From NCBI GenBank assembly GCA_015657635.1, contig JACDQM010000146.1, positions 1 to 41,163 of the forward strand: 41,163 nucleotides of DNA, in the 5' to 3' direction. Position numbers and translations under genes: made by a program. Below, one piece after another: positions 1 through 8,407 of this stretch (position 1 is its first letter; the number at the start of each line of letters is the position of its first letter). The notes beneath the pieces were generated by a model. That model was not told where the DNA came from, ran no database searches, and saw nothing but the letters and a program-made list of their open reading frames with translations. Source of the DNA: Roseateles sp. (GTDB lineage Bacteria; Pseudomonadota; Gammaproteobacteria; Burkholderiales; Burkholderiaceae_C).

Positions 1-61
1 GAAATGACTCAGCGCCGATGATAGTGCGGATTCCCGTGTGAAAGTAGGTCATCGTCAGGCT
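1..61 (+). rRNA. rrf: 5S ribosomal RNA, 3' part (5' end outside window)
   Basis: The first 61 bases match the 3' half of a betaproteobacterial 5S rRNA as I know it: the GCGCCGATGATAGTGCGG helix region and the 3' strand ending GGTCATCGTCAGGC, which would pair with the 5' end lying outside the window. An intrinsic terminator follows 34 bases later, as expected for the last gene of a 16S-23S-5S operon transcribed into the window. Recognised by sequence memory, not by a covariance model. The exact 3' end is uncertain by a base or two. Confidence 0.9.
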
Positions 62-94
62 AATATTCTCCAAACCGCTCACCGCAGTTTGGTA

Positions 95-137
95 CGCAAA
101 ACCCCGCTTCTAAACAAGGCGGGGTTTTTGCGTTTTT
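95..137 (+). terminator. Intrinsic terminator of the rRNA operon
   Basis: The arms CGCAAAACCCCGC (95-107) and GCGGGGTTTTTGCG (119-132) pair almost perfectly with a one-base bulge around an 11-base loop. T runs lie at 125-129 and 133-137. It sits directly after the 5S gene, so it should end rRNA operon transcription. The A-rich 5' side means it might also work on the minus strand, protecting the gap from the convergent MBL-hydrolase transcript. Confidence 0.88.
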
Positions 138-189
138 GCGGGCCAGTTACTCTTGGTAGCCCCAGCCTCATGCCCTGCCTGAGGCTGCA

Positions 190-1122
190 TTACGGCGCGA
201 TCCCAATGCGATCGCCATCGACGGCAATGACGCCGGCGTGGCTAAGCTCCTGCAAAAGCTCCGCGGTCCATGAATCGTTCGCCACGGCCGCATAGAAGCG
301 TCGGTGCAATTGGCAGTGGATCGGCGTTCGCTGCAGCCAATCGCTCAAAACGTTCCGGTCTTGCTGGCCGACTTCAAGCAGGTGAAAGACGATCAAGGCC
401 TTGGCGGCATGCCTGGCGTGCCGGTCAGGGTTCTTGCGGAAGAAGGCCAGCTTCTGGCGGCCTTCAGCTATGGCGCGAGTCGCATCGGCAAACACCGGCC
501 CATGCCCCGGGATGACGATGGCGGGCGCGAGCCTTTCGATCAGGTCCAGTGTGGCTTCGACTTCGTCAAATCCAGGCTCGCCGGCGATCTCAGGGAAGAC
601 GATCCCGAAGCCATGCTCCCAGAGGGCGTCGGCTGAGATGAGCGTTCGGCTGAGAGGCTCGAACAGCAGAATCGCATGGGGGTCATGTCCCGGCGCTGCA
701 TGAACCTCCCAGCCCAGCCCCGCTTGCTCCAGCACCGAGCCTGGTGTCAGTGCTGCTGTGGGCTTGAAGCGAGGACATTGCTGCCCGGTGAGCTGAAAGC
801 TCAGCCGTGCTTCGTTCCAGTTCTCGATGTGAACGTAGTCGCCAGGCGGAATCCAGACCGGACATCGGTGGAGTTCGAGCAGGCGTGCGTTGCCGCCACA
901 GTGATCTGAATGCAGATGGGTGTTGACGATCAGACGCAGGGTTGAGCCGTTGCTTGCCAAACTTTGGGCGACCAGCGCTGCGGTTTGATCTGCGTGGGTG
1001 CAGTAGCCGGTGTCGACCAGCACTGTCCCGCGAGCATCACCCCCAAGCAGGATCGAGTTCGAAGACAGCCAGCCCCGTTCCAGCACATGCACGCCCGCTG
1101 GAAGAGCAGCACTGACGCTCAT
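190..1122 (-). CDS. MBL-fold metallo-hydrolase
   Basis: 310-residue protein of the metallo-beta-lactamase fold. The zinc motif THLHSDH lies at about residues 68-74. Further metal ligands are visible as His146 (PGHD), Asp165 (SADAL) and His207 (PGHGP), so the dinuclear site looks complete. The region after residue 220 is helical and ends in a winged-helix-like segment, similar to the LACTB2 / glyoxalase-II-like hydrolases. The substrate cannot be told from sequence; thioesters or small esters are typical of the group. It lies 43 bases downstream of the acyl-CoA ligase on the same strand, so the two are probably co-transcribed, which would fit an acyl-thioester substrate (inference). The ribosome binding site is weak, and the start was chosen because a stop lies close upstream. 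Confidence 0.85.
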   Translation of the reverse strand: MSVSAALPAGVHVLERGWLSSNSILLGGDARGTVLVDTGYCTHADQTAALVAQSLASNGSTLRLIVNTHLHSDHCGGNARLLELHRCPVWIPPGDYVHIENWNEARLSFQLTGQQCPRFKPTAALTPGSVLEQAGLGWEVHAAPGHDPHAILLFEPLSRTLISADALWEHGFGIVFPEIAGEPGFDEVEATLDLIERLAPAIVIPGHGPVFADATRAIAEGRQKLAFFRKNPDRHARHAAKALIVFHLLEVGQQDRNVLSDWLQRTPIHCQLHRRFYAAVANDSWTAELLQELSHAGVIAVDGDRIGIAP

Positions 1123-1165
1123 GCGCGCGCGTCAGCGAAGGTCTTTGCCTCTTGATGCCCGAGCA

Positions 1166-2908
1166 TCAGTCAGAGCTGCTGCGCAGCTCGCGGCGCAGGA
1201 TCTTGCCGACGTTGCTCTTCGGCAGTTCGTCGCGGAACTCGATGTACTTGGGGCGCTTGTAAGCGGTCAATTGGTCGTGGCAGAAGGCGGTGAGATCCTC
1301 TTCAGCGAGGGTCGGGTCTTGCTTGACCACGTACAGCTTCACCGATTCGCCGGAGCGTGCGTCCGGAATGCCTACCGCCGCGCACTCCAGCACACCTGGG
1401 TGCATGCTGACGACCTGCTCGATCTCGGTCGGATAGACGTTGAATCCAGAGACCAGGATCATGTCCTTCTTGCGGTCGACGATCCGTGTGTAGCCCTGCG
1501 CGTCCATCACGCCGATGTCGCCGCTCTTGAAAAAGCCATCGGGATACATGACGTTCGCAGTCTCCTCCGGGCGGTTCCAATAGCCGGCCATCACCTGCGG
1601 GCCGCGGATGCAGATTTCGCCGCGTTCACCGAGCGGGACATCCCGCCCGTCGTCGTCGCGGATGGCGATGTCGGTCGAGGGCATCGGCAAGCCGATCGAG
1701 CCGTTGAACTCATGGATGTCCAACCGATTGATGGTGGCCACAGGCGAGGTCTCTGAAAGCCCATAGCCCTCGACCACCGGACAGCCGGTGATCTTCAACC
1801 ACTTTTCAGCCGTCGCTTGCTGCACTGCCATGCCGCCGCCGTTTGAAATCACCAGCTCGCTGAAGTCGAGCTTGGCGAAGGCAGGCTCGGCCGCCAGGGC
1901 ATTGAACAGTGTGTTGACGGCTGGGAACATGTGCACGCGGTACTTCTGCAGCGTTGCGACAAAGCCTGAGAAGTCACGCGGATTCGGAATCAGCAGGTTC
2001 ATCATGCCCTGCCGGGCGCCCAGCATGTAGCAGGCCGTCAGCGCGAAGATGTGATACAGCGGCAGGGCGCACACTGTCGTGAACTGCTTATTGCCCACCT
2101 TGTCCAGCATGGGCTTGAACCAGGCCTCGGCTTGCAGGATGTTGGCCACGACGTTGCGGTGAATCAGCGTGGCTCCCTTCGACAGGCCGGTCGTACCTCC
2201 GGTGTACTGGAGGAAGGCCACATCGTTCGGACCGATCTCGACCTTGCGCAGATGCAGCCGAGAGCCTTCGTCCAGCGCACGGTTGAAGCGCACGACACAG
2301 CGCCCCTTGTCTGTGGGCAGGCGGAACTCGGGCACCATCTTCTTCAGGTGCCGGATCGCAAAATTGATCATCGGCCCACGCCACCAACCCAGCAGGTCGC
2401 CAAGCGAAGCCAGCACCACATGCTTGACTTCGGTCTGGTCGATGACTTCCTCCAGCGTCATCGCGAAGTTCTCAAGGATGACGATGGCCTGGGCTCCCGA
2501 ATCCTTGAGCTGATGCTCCAGCTCGCGGGGCGTGTAGAGCGGGTTCACGTTCACGACGGTGTAGCCGGCGCGCAAGATGGCTGCAATCGCCACCATGTAC
2601 TGCAGCACATTGGGCATCATGATGGCGACGCGGGCGCCGCGCTCCAGGCCACGCGACTGCAACCAGGCACCGAGTGACTGCGACATGCTGTCGATCTGGC
2701 CGAAGGTCAGGCGCTGGTCCATGCAGACCGCAGCGTCACGCGCCGCGTGCTTGCGGAATGCTTCCTCGAGCAACTCGACCAGCGAGCTGTACTCGCTGGC
2801 GTCGATCTCGTGGGGAATACCCGGTGGGTAGGACTGCAGCCAAGGTTTGGCCGCCGAGCCCTCGGCCGAGGATGTCTTCAACGTCGCTTGCGCCAAGTCC
2901 TGCACCAT
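1166..2908 (-). CDS. fadD: Long-chain fatty-acid--CoA ligase (FadD type)
   Basis: 580-residue AMP-forming acyl-CoA synthetase (ANL superfamily). It activates fatty acids with ATP and CoA for beta-oxidation or lipid synthesis. The phosphate-binding motif YTGGTTGLSKGA is at 235-246 and GYGLSETSP (adenylate binding) at 381-389. The fatty-acid signature DRKKDMILVSGFNVYPTEIE is present, and the C-terminal catalytic lysine is in PKSNVGK (Lys569). Length is close to E. coli FadD (561), with about 20 extra N-terminal residues. AAGGAG lies just before the ATG; the spacing is short and better for the GTG at codon 2, so the true start may be one codon in. Chain-length preference is not readable, and the gene symbol is by family resemblance. 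Confidence 0.88.
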   Translation of the reverse strand: MVQDLAQATLKTSSAEGSAAKPWLQSYPPGIPHEIDASEYSSLVELLEEAFRKHAARDAAVCMDQRLTFGQIDSMSQSLGAWLQSRGLERGARVAIMMPNVLQYMVAIAAILRAGYTVVNVNPLYTPRELEHQLKDSGAQAIVILENFAMTLEEVIDQTEVKHVVLASLGDLLGWWRGPMINFAIRHLKKMVPEFRLPTDKGRCVVRFNRALDEGSRLHLRKVEIGPNDVAFLQYTGGTTGLSKGATLIHRNVVANILQAEAWFKPMLDKVGNKQFTTVCALPLYHIFALTACYMLGARQGMMNLLIPNPRDFSGFVATLQKYRVHMFPAVNTLFNALAAEPAFAKLDFSELVISNGGGMAVQQATAEKWLKITGCPVVEGYGLSETSPVATINRLDIHEFNGSIGLPMPSTDIAIRDDDGRDVPLGERGEICIRGPQVMAGYWNRPEETANVMYPDGFFKSGDIGVMDAQGYTRIVDRKKDMILVSGFNVYPTEIEQVVSMHPGVLECAAVGIPDARSGESVKLYVVKQDPTLAEEDLTAFCHDQLTAYKRPKYIEFRDELPKSNVGKILRRELRSSSD

Positions 2909-2976
2909 GTCTCCTTGGCGTCTGTAGCGCCTGTTTTATCTACCCATGCATCGTCGTGGCAGGCCGCCCACGCAGG

Positions 2977-3711
2977 TTAGGGTAATTGCCCCAATGGATC
3001 GTCACCTGGGGGACAAGCGCCTGCCAGAGCCTCGGGATCACAGGCAAACAAGGCACTCGCGAGGCTTTCCTCACGCTGTCGAACCGTCGCCAGGAATTGC
3101 TGCGCGCCCTTCATGGCCTTGAAGGTGTCAAAACCGGTCTCAAGGAAGTGCTGCAGCTCGCTCAGCCCGGCAGCAGTCGCCGGGGCGCGCATCATGCGCA
3201 GCGCCTGGCGCAGCAGCGGCTTGCGGGTGTAGCCCTCCAGGGCCTGGCCCACCGCCAGGGTCAGGTCGATCTGCTGTTGGCGCAGTTCCGGCAGCCGGGT
3301 CGCCTGCCAGGCGCGTGCGTAGCGTGTCGGGTCGGGCGGTGCGCCCTTCAGATGCCGCGCCATCTCGGTATCCAGCCGCTCAGAAATCGCATGCAGCTCG
3401 GCCAGGTGGGCCACGGTCGCGACCACCTCGCTTGGGAAGAGCCGAGCCAGCGCCGGCACCACGCGCGCGAATTGCGCATCACGGCGGGTGAAGTCGCCCG
3501 GCCCATACAGTTCTTCCAGAAAGAAGTGCGCCGCTGCGGCATAGCGCGGGTTGGCCAGCAGATCGCCATAACTGCGCGTGAAGCGCTGCTGTTGATAGAG
3601 CTTGAGCCGCTCCACATCATGCTCCAGCCCCGGGGTGACCTTGCGCAGTCGCCGCTGCTCGGCCACATGTTGCAGCCAGTCGAGGATCTGCTCTGGGACG
3701 GGCTGGCTCAT
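2977..3711 (-). CDS. Conserved protein with FFLEELYG motif, function unknown
   Basis: 244-residue soluble, mostly alpha-helical protein. I recognise the motif FFLEELYGPGDFTRRDAQF (residues 63-81) as the hallmark of an uncharacterised family common in Burkholderiales and other proteobacteria. No signal peptide, membrane segment or catalytic motif stands out. It is rich in Arg, Leu and Ala, and its C-terminal 30 residues (around LASALFACDPEALAG) look less ordered. It is divergent from the lipase-like gene with only 70 bases between them and lies upstream of fadD on the same strand (68-base gap). Co-transcription with fadD is possible but not shown. No function is claimed. Confidence 0.8.
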   Translation of the reverse strand: MSQPVPEQILDWLQHVAEQRRLRKVTPGLEHDVERLKLYQQQRFTRSYGDLLANPRYAAAAHFFLEELYGPGDFTRRDAQFARVVPALARLFPSEVVATVAHLAELHAISERLDTEMARHLKGAPPDPTRYARAWQATRLPELRQQQIDLTLAVGQALEGYTRKPLLRQALRMMRAPATAAGLSELQHFLETGFDTFKAMKGAQQFLATVRQREESLASALFACDPEALAGACPPGDDPLGQLP

Positions 3712-3781
3712 CGGCGTGTCGGGCAGTTCATCGCCTGATTGTGCCGTCTACACTGACCGCTCAAGACGGAGGGGACGGTCA

Positions 3782-4687
3782 ATGAACGCGCGTCTGCAAC
3801 AACTGATGGCCTTGCTGCGCGTCGCGGCGTGCCTGGCGGTCCTGCTGTGGTGCTGGCGGTCTGGCCGGGGCATCGCTGAAGGGCTGGGCTGGCTGCTGCT
3901 GGTCGGCTGGGGCTGGGCCCTGTTGATGCTGCCGCGCTTCCTTGTCCCCCATCTGCTGGCGCCGCAGCGCTGGCTGCCGGCCTTGCAGGCCTGGTGGACG
4001 GAGGTCTGGGTCTGCGAGCGTGTCTTCAGTTGGAGCCAGCCCTTTGCATCAACGGCGCAGGCGGATCATCTGCCCGAGGCCAGCGGCAAGCCCGGCGTGC
4101 TGCTCCTCCATGGCTTCAGCTGCAATCGCGGTCTGTGGAACCCCTGGATGCGGATGCTGAGAGCGCGCGACAACCCCTTCATCGCGCTGACGCTGGAGCC
4201 CGCCTACGGCAGCATCGATGCCTATGCCGATTCGATTGAGGCGGCGCTTCAAGCCTTGGAGCGTGCGAGCCCGGGCTGCCCGCCGTTGATCGTGGGCCAC
4301 AGCATGGGCGGGCTTGCCGCGCGTGCCTGGCTGCGCCGCCATGGGCGGGCGGGTCGGGTGCAGGCCGTCGTGACTCTGGGAACACCGCACGCCGGCACCC
4401 TGCTGGCCCATCTCTCGCACACCACCAACGGTCGGCAGATGCGACGCGACAGCCCATGGTTGAGCGGCCTCGCGGCCCAGGAGTCGACGGCGCTGTATCA
4501 GCAGTTCGACTGCGTCTACAGCCGCGAAGATCAGATCGTGTTTCCGGCCGAGACTGCCGTGTTGTCAGGCGCACGGGTCAGCCTGCTGCCGCACCTTGGC
4601 CACCTCGGGCTGGCGTTTGCGCCACAGAGCTACGCGCTGGTGCTGCAGCGCTTGGACGAAGCCGAAGGCTTGGCAGCAGGCCGCTGA
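3782..4687 (+). CDS. Membrane-anchored alpha/beta hydrolase (triacylglycerol-lipase-like)
   Basis: 301-residue alpha/beta-hydrolase. Two hydrophobic stretches (about residues 10-24 and 33-56) suggest an N-terminal membrane anchor, followed by the catalytic domain. The HGFSCNRG oxyanion-type motif is at 110-117, the nucleophile elbow GHSMGG carries Ser174, and LGTPHAGT follows it as in lipases and PGAP1-like esterases. The likely catalytic His is in LPHLGHLGL near residue 279. The ATG at 3782 was chosen over the longer frame because it follows a GGAGGGG-like site and starts the hydrophobic N-terminus. The substrate is unknown. It ends just before a hairpin shared with the convergent hppD. Confidence 0.82.
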   Translation: MNARLQQLMALLRVAACLAVLLWCWRSGRGIAEGLGWLLLVGWGWALLMLPRFLVPHLLAPQRWLPALQAWWTEVWVCERVFSWSQPFASTAQADHLPEASGKPGVLLLHGFSCNRGLWNPWMRMLRARDNPFIALTLEPAYGSIDAYADSIEAALQALERASPGCPPLIVGHSMGGLAARAWLRRHGRAGRVQAVVTLGTPHAGTLLAHLSHTTNGRQMRRDSPWLSGLAAQESTALYQQFDCVYSREDQIVFPAETAVLSGARVSLLPHLGHLGLAFAPQSYALVLQRLDEAEGLAAGR

Positions 4688-4699
4688 AACGGCAAGAAA

Positions 4700-4735
4700 A
4701 AGCCCCGCCCCTTGCAGCAACAACGGGTGGGGCCT
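4700..4735 (-). terminator. Intrinsic terminator of hppD (possibly shared with the lipase gene)
   Basis: GCCCCGCCC (4702-4710) and GGGTGGGGC (4725-4733) form a nine-pair stem with one G-T wobble and a 14-base loop. An A run just left of the stem (4697-4701) reads as a T run on the minus strand, giving a standard Rho-independent terminator about 25 bases after the hppD stop. The plus-strand side lacks a T tail, so termination of the lipase gene here would be weaker. Confidence 0.75.
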
Positions 4736-4758
4736 TGTCGAAGGGCGGCTGAGGCCGA

Positions 4759-5895
4759 TCAGGCCGAAGTCGGCTCGTCCTTCAGCACGCCACGACGGAT
4801 CTGGTCGAGCTCGATGCTCTCGAACAGGGCCTTGAAGTTGCCCTCGCCGAAACCTTCATTGCCCTTGCGCTGGATCAGCTCGAAGAAGATCGGCCCGATC
4901 ACCTCCTTGGTGAAGATCTGCAGCAGCAGTTCCTTCTCGGCGCCCAGGTGCGCTGCGCCGTCGATCAGGATGCGCAGGCGCCGCAGGTTCTCGACCGATT
5001 CACCATGGCCGGGCAGGCGCTTGTCGATCAGGTCGAAATAGGTGTCGATGGTGTCCTGGAACACCACGCCGCTGCCGTTCATGCTCTCGACCGTGGCGTA
5101 GATGTTGTCGGTGCCCAGGGCGACGTGCTGGATGCCCTCGCCGTGATACAGGTCCAGGTACTCGGCGATCTGGCTCTTGTCGTCGCTGCTCTCGTTGATC
5201 GGGATGCGGATCTTGCCGCAGGGGCTGGTCATGGCCTTGCTCTTCAGGCCGGTCAGCTTGCCTTCGATGTCGAAGTAGCGCACTTCGCGGAAGTTGAAGA
5301 AGCGCTCATAGAACTCGGCCCACTCCTTCATGCGTCCACGGAAGACGTTGTGCGTCAGGTGGTCGATATAGGTCAGGCCATGGCCCACCGGGTTCGCGTT
5401 GACCGGCTGGCCTGCGGCGTCGAGCAGCGGCACGAAGTCGACGTCGTAGATGCTGATGTTGCCGATCGAGCCAGGGGTAGCGCCGTTCTTGCCTTGCCAG
5501 CGGTCGACGAAATAGATCAGCGAATCGCCGATGCCCTTGATGGCCGGAATGTTCAGCTCCATCGGGCCGGCCTTGTTGTCAAAGCCCCAGGCGCCCAGTT
5601 CCAGCGCGCGCTGATAGGCGCTGGCGGCATCCTTGACGCGGAAGGCAATCGCGCAGATCGACGGCCCGTGCAGGCGCGCGAAGCGCTGCGCGAAAGAGTC
5701 GCTCTCGGCGTTGATGATGAAGTTGACACCGCCTTGGCGGTACAGCGTCACGCTCTTGTGGCGGTGCTTGGCCACGGCGGTGAAGCCCATGGTCTCGAAC
5801 AGGTGGCCCAGTGCGGCCGGATCGGGGGCGGCGAACTCGATGAACTCGAATCCATCGGTGCCCATCGGGTTGTCCCAGGGGGTGAAAGCGGCCAT
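4759..5895 (-). CDS. hppD: 4-hydroxyphenylpyruvate dioxygenase
   Basis: 378-residue Fe(II) dioxygenase that converts 4-hydroxyphenylpyruvate and O2 to homogentisate and CO2 in tyrosine catabolism. It has two vicinal-oxygen-chelate halves. The iron ligands are visible as His179 (TYIDHLTHNV), His257 (GIQHVALGTDNI) and Glu339 (FFELIQRKGNEGFGEGNFKALFESIE), all in the family's characteristic contexts. Length is right for the bacterial enzyme. The start at 5895 was chosen because AGGAGAC lies upstream and the protein then begins MAAFTPWDNPMGTDGFEF; a longer frame to 5961 has no support. It is divergent from an Lrp/AsnC regulator 121 bases away, a common arrangement in which the regulator controls hppD. 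Confidence 0.96.
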   Translation of the reverse strand: MAAFTPWDNPMGTDGFEFIEFAAPDPAALGHLFETMGFTAVAKHRHKSVTLYRQGGVNFIINAESDSFAQRFARLHGPSICAIAFRVKDAASAYQRALELGAWGFDNKAGPMELNIPAIKGIGDSLIYFVDRWQGKNGATPGSIGNISIYDVDFVPLLDAAGQPVNANPVGHGLTYIDHLTHNVFRGRMKEWAEFYERFFNFREVRYFDIEGKLTGLKSKAMTSPCGKIRIPINESSDDKSQIAEYLDLYHGEGIQHVALGTDNIYATVESMNGSGVVFQDTIDTYFDLIDKRLPGHGESVENLRRLRILIDGAAHLGAEKELLLQIFTKEVIGPIFFELIQRKGNEGFGEGNFKALFESIELDQIRRGVLKDEPTSA

Positions 5896-6016
5896 GCGTG
5901 TCTCCTGTTGCCGGTCTTGCGATGGATCAAGACTGTAGGTCTCGCACCGCGCAGGAATCATGCGACTTCAAGCGTCATTTGTCCTATTGGCGCAGCTTTC
6001 TTGCAAAATGTGATGC

Positions 6017-6499
6017 ATGCCCAATGAAATCCAGCTTGATGCGATAGATCGGCGCCTGCTCAAGGTTTTGCAGGTCGATGGCCGGCTGACCAATGACGCC
6101 TTGGCGGCGGAAGTCAATCTCTCGGCCTCGGCCGTGTTGCGCCGTGTGCGTCGTCTTGAGGAGGCCGGCGTGATTGCCGCCTATGTCGCCCTGGTTTCGC
6201 CCGAGCGCGTGGGGCTGGGCCTGACGGCGTATCTGAACGTCCGCCTGGAAAAGCACACCGAGAGCCACAAGCGCAATCCGATGGATCTCTTCAAGGCCGC
6301 CGTGCAGACCTGGCCCGAGGTGGTGGAATGCGCTGCGCTGACCGGCGAGATGGACTACCTGCTGCGCGTCATGGTGCAGGACATGGCGCACTATGCGCGC
6401 TTCATCAGCGAGACCCTGCTCAAGCATCCGAGCGTGCAGGACTGCAAGACCAGCTTCGTGCTGGACCGCGTCAAGAAAACCACGGCCGTGCCGCTGTGA
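6017..6499 (+). CDS. Lrp/AsnC family transcriptional regulator
   Basis: 160-residue regulator. The N-terminal helix-turn-helix covers about residues 7-60 (LDAIDRRLLKVLQVDGRL...LAAEVNLSASAVLRRVRRLEEAGVI). The C-terminal RAM/AsnC ligand-binding domain ends in the SFVLDRVKKTTAVPL type of tail. Members bind amino acids or related small molecules and act as dimers to octamers. It is divergently paired with hppD, which suggests control of tyrosine or phenylalanine degradation (inference from position). No clear Shine-Dalgarno is seen before the ATG, so a leaderless or weakly initiated message is possible. It is convergent with the methyltransferase gene, with a 16-base gap. Confidence 0.92.
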   Translation: MPNEIQLDAIDRRLLKVLQVDGRLTNDALAAEVNLSASAVLRRVRRLEEAGVIAAYVALVSPERVGLGLTAYLNVRLEKHTESHKRNPMDLFKAAVQTWPEVVECAALTGEMDYLLRVMVQDMAHYARFISETLLKHPSVQDCKTSFVLDRVKKTTAVPL

Positions 6500-6515
6500 G
6501 GCGCTGGCGGCGTGC

Positions 6516-7130
6516 TCAGCGCCGCCGCAGCACCACCGGCAACTCGTGCCAGCCCTGGGCGTGCGCGACGCCGACATAAGGGGGTGCCGGCCACTCCCAG
6601 TGCTCCGCCGGGAACAGCGCTCGCATGGCGTTGATGTCGCAGTGGTAGGGCGGCCCCTCGACGAGGCCCTCGTCAGCGCTGGCGCGCCGCGCCTGCATGA
6701 ACAAGGCCAGCAGCAGGCCGCCCGGCGCGAGCCAGGCATGCAGCTGTTGCGCATAACGTCCCCAGTGGTCGGGGTGCAGCGCACACAGGCATGTCTGTTC
6801 ATAGATCCGCTGCAGTGGAGCCTCCGGGTGCCAGTGCAGCACATCGGCCTGCTCAACCGCAGCCAGGGTCAACCTTGAATCAGACAGGCGCTGGCGCGCT
6901 GCTGAGACGGCCGCCGGCGCATAGTCCAGACCCAGGCTGCGTACCCCGGCCTGCGCCAGGGCCAGCAACTCATGGCCGCTACCGCAGCCCGGCACCAGCA
7001 CCTGGTGCTCGGCCGTGATCAGCCGCTGATCGAGCCAGCGCGCCAGTTGCGGGTGCGGGTCGCCGCGGTCCCAGGGCGTCTGCCCGGATTCGAAGCGGCG
7101 TTGCCAAAAGTCGAGGGTGGGGCCTGCCAT
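6516..7130 (-). CDS. SAM-dependent methyltransferase, thiopurine S-methyltransferase family
   Basis: 204-residue class I methyltransferase of the TPMT family. FWQRRFESGQTPWDRG near the N-terminus is the family's opening motif, and VLVPGCGSGHELLALA (about 40-55) is the SAM-binding glycine loop. LDYAPAAV follows as motif II, and PEAPLQRIYEQTCLCALHP matches the YDxxFLCALxP-like region. Bacterial members methylate thiopurines, selenium or tellurium compounds or other small thiols; the actual substrate here is unknown. The start at 7130 gives the standard family N-terminus (MAGPTLDFWQ), and the longer frame to 7286 is not supported. Confidence 0.88.
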   Translation of the reverse strand: MAGPTLDFWQRRFESGQTPWDRGDPHPQLARWLDQRLITAEHQVLVPGCGSGHELLALAQAGVRSLGLDYAPAAVSAARQRLSDSRLTLAAVEQADVLHWHPEAPLQRIYEQTCLCALHPDHWGRYAQQLHAWLAPGGLLLALFMQARRASADEGLVEGPPYHCDINAMRALFPAEHWEWPAPPYVGVAHAQGWHELPVVLRRR

Positions 7131-7182
7131 GGGGGGCAGTCTAAGGCAGCGGATGGTCGCCGCTGCCGGGCCAGGGCCGCTC

Positions 7183-8025
7183 TCAGTCCAGCTCTTCCAG
7201 CAAGTGCTTGGTCGGCTCGATACCCATATTGAGCAACTGGGCGATAGCGGTGACATCGTCCGGCACCGCGGCGTCGTCCCAGCCATCGGCGGTGTGCCGC
7301 GCCAGGCGCACGGCCAGCTTCACCGTCTGCACCTGCGGGTCGTGATCCCGCTTGTCGTTGGTGATGTGGGTCAGCAGTTCGGGCAGGTGCCAGGCATGCA
7401 TCAAGGATTGCTCAAGGTCGCTCAGGTCGACATTGAGCACTTGACGCTGCACGGCGGCGCTGCGCAGGTGGCGATCGGCCTGCTGGCGATGGCGGACATC
7501 CAGCGCCAGCTCGGGCGCATGGCACCACAGCAGCATCTCGGCGAAATCGTGCAGCATCGCTGCGCTGTGGATCACCGCGGCGTCATGGTCGAGCCGATGC
7601 ACGGCAAACGCAAGTGCGAAGCGCGCCGCACGGTCGGCGCGGCGCAGCACGCGCTGCAGGCCGGCCAGCGCTTCGGGTTGGTCGCTCAGCCTGTCCTCGA
7701 CAGTCGGCTGCGGACCGAAGGCGTTGAAGAAGGGTGTGATGCCCATCAGCACCAGCGCGGCCGTCACGGTCTCGGCGTCGGTCACCAGGCGGCTGGAGCG
7801 ATGGGCTGCCGCGTAGGCCAGCACCTTGAGCGTCATCAGCGGGTCGGTGGCGATGATCTCGCCCAGGCTGTTGGCGTCGACTTCGTCCTCGTTCGCGCGC
7901 ATCAGCTCCAACGATTCGGCCGTGGACGCCAGCACCGGGATCTCGGTGTCCCGGAAGCAGGCTGTCCACGCTGCCAGGTCCGGCAGGGCCCGACGCAAAG
8001 GCTGGAAGGGGGCGGGAGCGTTCAT
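7183..8025 (-). CDS. HDOD domain-containing protein
   Basis: 280-residue protein consisting mainly of an HDOD domain, a metal-free relative of HD phosphohydrolases used in signalling. Supporting motifs are IPVLASTAESLELMRANEDEVDANSLGEIIATDPLMTLKVLAYA (the typical 'I..DP.LT.KVL..A' core), VTAALVLMGITPFFNAF, and DHDAAVIHSAAMLHDFAEMLLW. The last resembles an HD half-site, but I do not see a complete HD catalytic set. HDOD proteins often take part in cyclic-di-GMP or stress signalling. The start at 8025 (MNAPAPFQPLRR) was chosen; the frame extends to 8100, but the extra residues are Arg/Ser-rich and unlike a normal N-terminus. Target unknown. Confidence 0.85.
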   Translation of the reverse strand: MNAPAPFQPLRRALPDLAAWTACFRDTEIPVLASTAESLELMRANEDEVDANSLGEIIATDPLMTLKVLAYAAAHRSSRLVTDAETVTAALVLMGITPFFNAFGPQPTVEDRLSDQPEALAGLQRVLRRADRAARFALAFAVHRLDHDAAVIHSAAMLHDFAEMLLWCHAPELALDVRHRQQADRHLRSAAVQRQVLNVDLSDLEQSLMHAWHLPELLTHITNDKRDHDPQVQTVKLAVRLARHTADGWDDAAVPDDVTAIAQLLNMGIEPTKHLLEELD

Positions 8026-8116
8026 GCGCTTTCGTTTCGCGGTGGCGGTAATCGTATATCGACGTCCACCGCAGCGACTTGAATCGCTCCCACCCCGCAC
8101 TGCTGCAAAGCGTGCA

Positions 8117-8377
8117 TTACAACCGCGTCACGCCAGGCAAGGTGCCGATCAAGTGTCCGTCGACGTACAGCGCGCCCTCGGGTGCGCCGGCCTCGGCATA
8201 GAACTCGATCTCGGGCGGCGCACGGTGCTTGCGTGCCGGCACCAGGCTCAGCCGGACTGCCAACTGGGTCAATCCCAGGCTGGCGCGGAGCAGTGTGCGC
8301 GCTGTGCGGCGGCGCCAGCCGAGGGGGGCAGCCAGGGCCGGCTCGGGCCACTGACGCAGGGTGTGGATGCGTGTCAT
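8117..8377 (-). CDS. Small conserved-looking protein, function unknown
   Basis: 86-residue basic protein. The Arg-rich amphipathic first half (residues 20-50) is followed by a distinct acidic to hydrophobic tail, PEIEFYAEAGAPEGALYVDGHLIGTLPGVTRL. I have an impression that the tail recurs in Burkholderiales proteins, but cannot confirm it here. GGGAGAGAAAG lies 5-15 bases before the ATG, a good ribosome binding site, which is the main reason for believing it. It follows the 60-residue small gene on the same strand with a 30-base gap, so the pair is probably one transcript. No signal peptide, no catalytic motif. Confidence 0.62.
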   Translation of the reverse strand: MTRIHTLRQWPEPALAAPLGWRRRTARTLLRASLGLTQLAVRLSLVPARKHRAPPEIEFYAEAGAPEGALYVDGHLIGTLPGVTRL

Positions 8378-8407
8378 GTCTTTCTCTCCCGGTGTTTCTG
8401 CCCCGGT

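Noticed and set aside
38..295. 85-codon frame starting within the 5S gene
   Set aside because: It reads through the rRNA 3' end and the intrinsic terminator, so it is not a gene.
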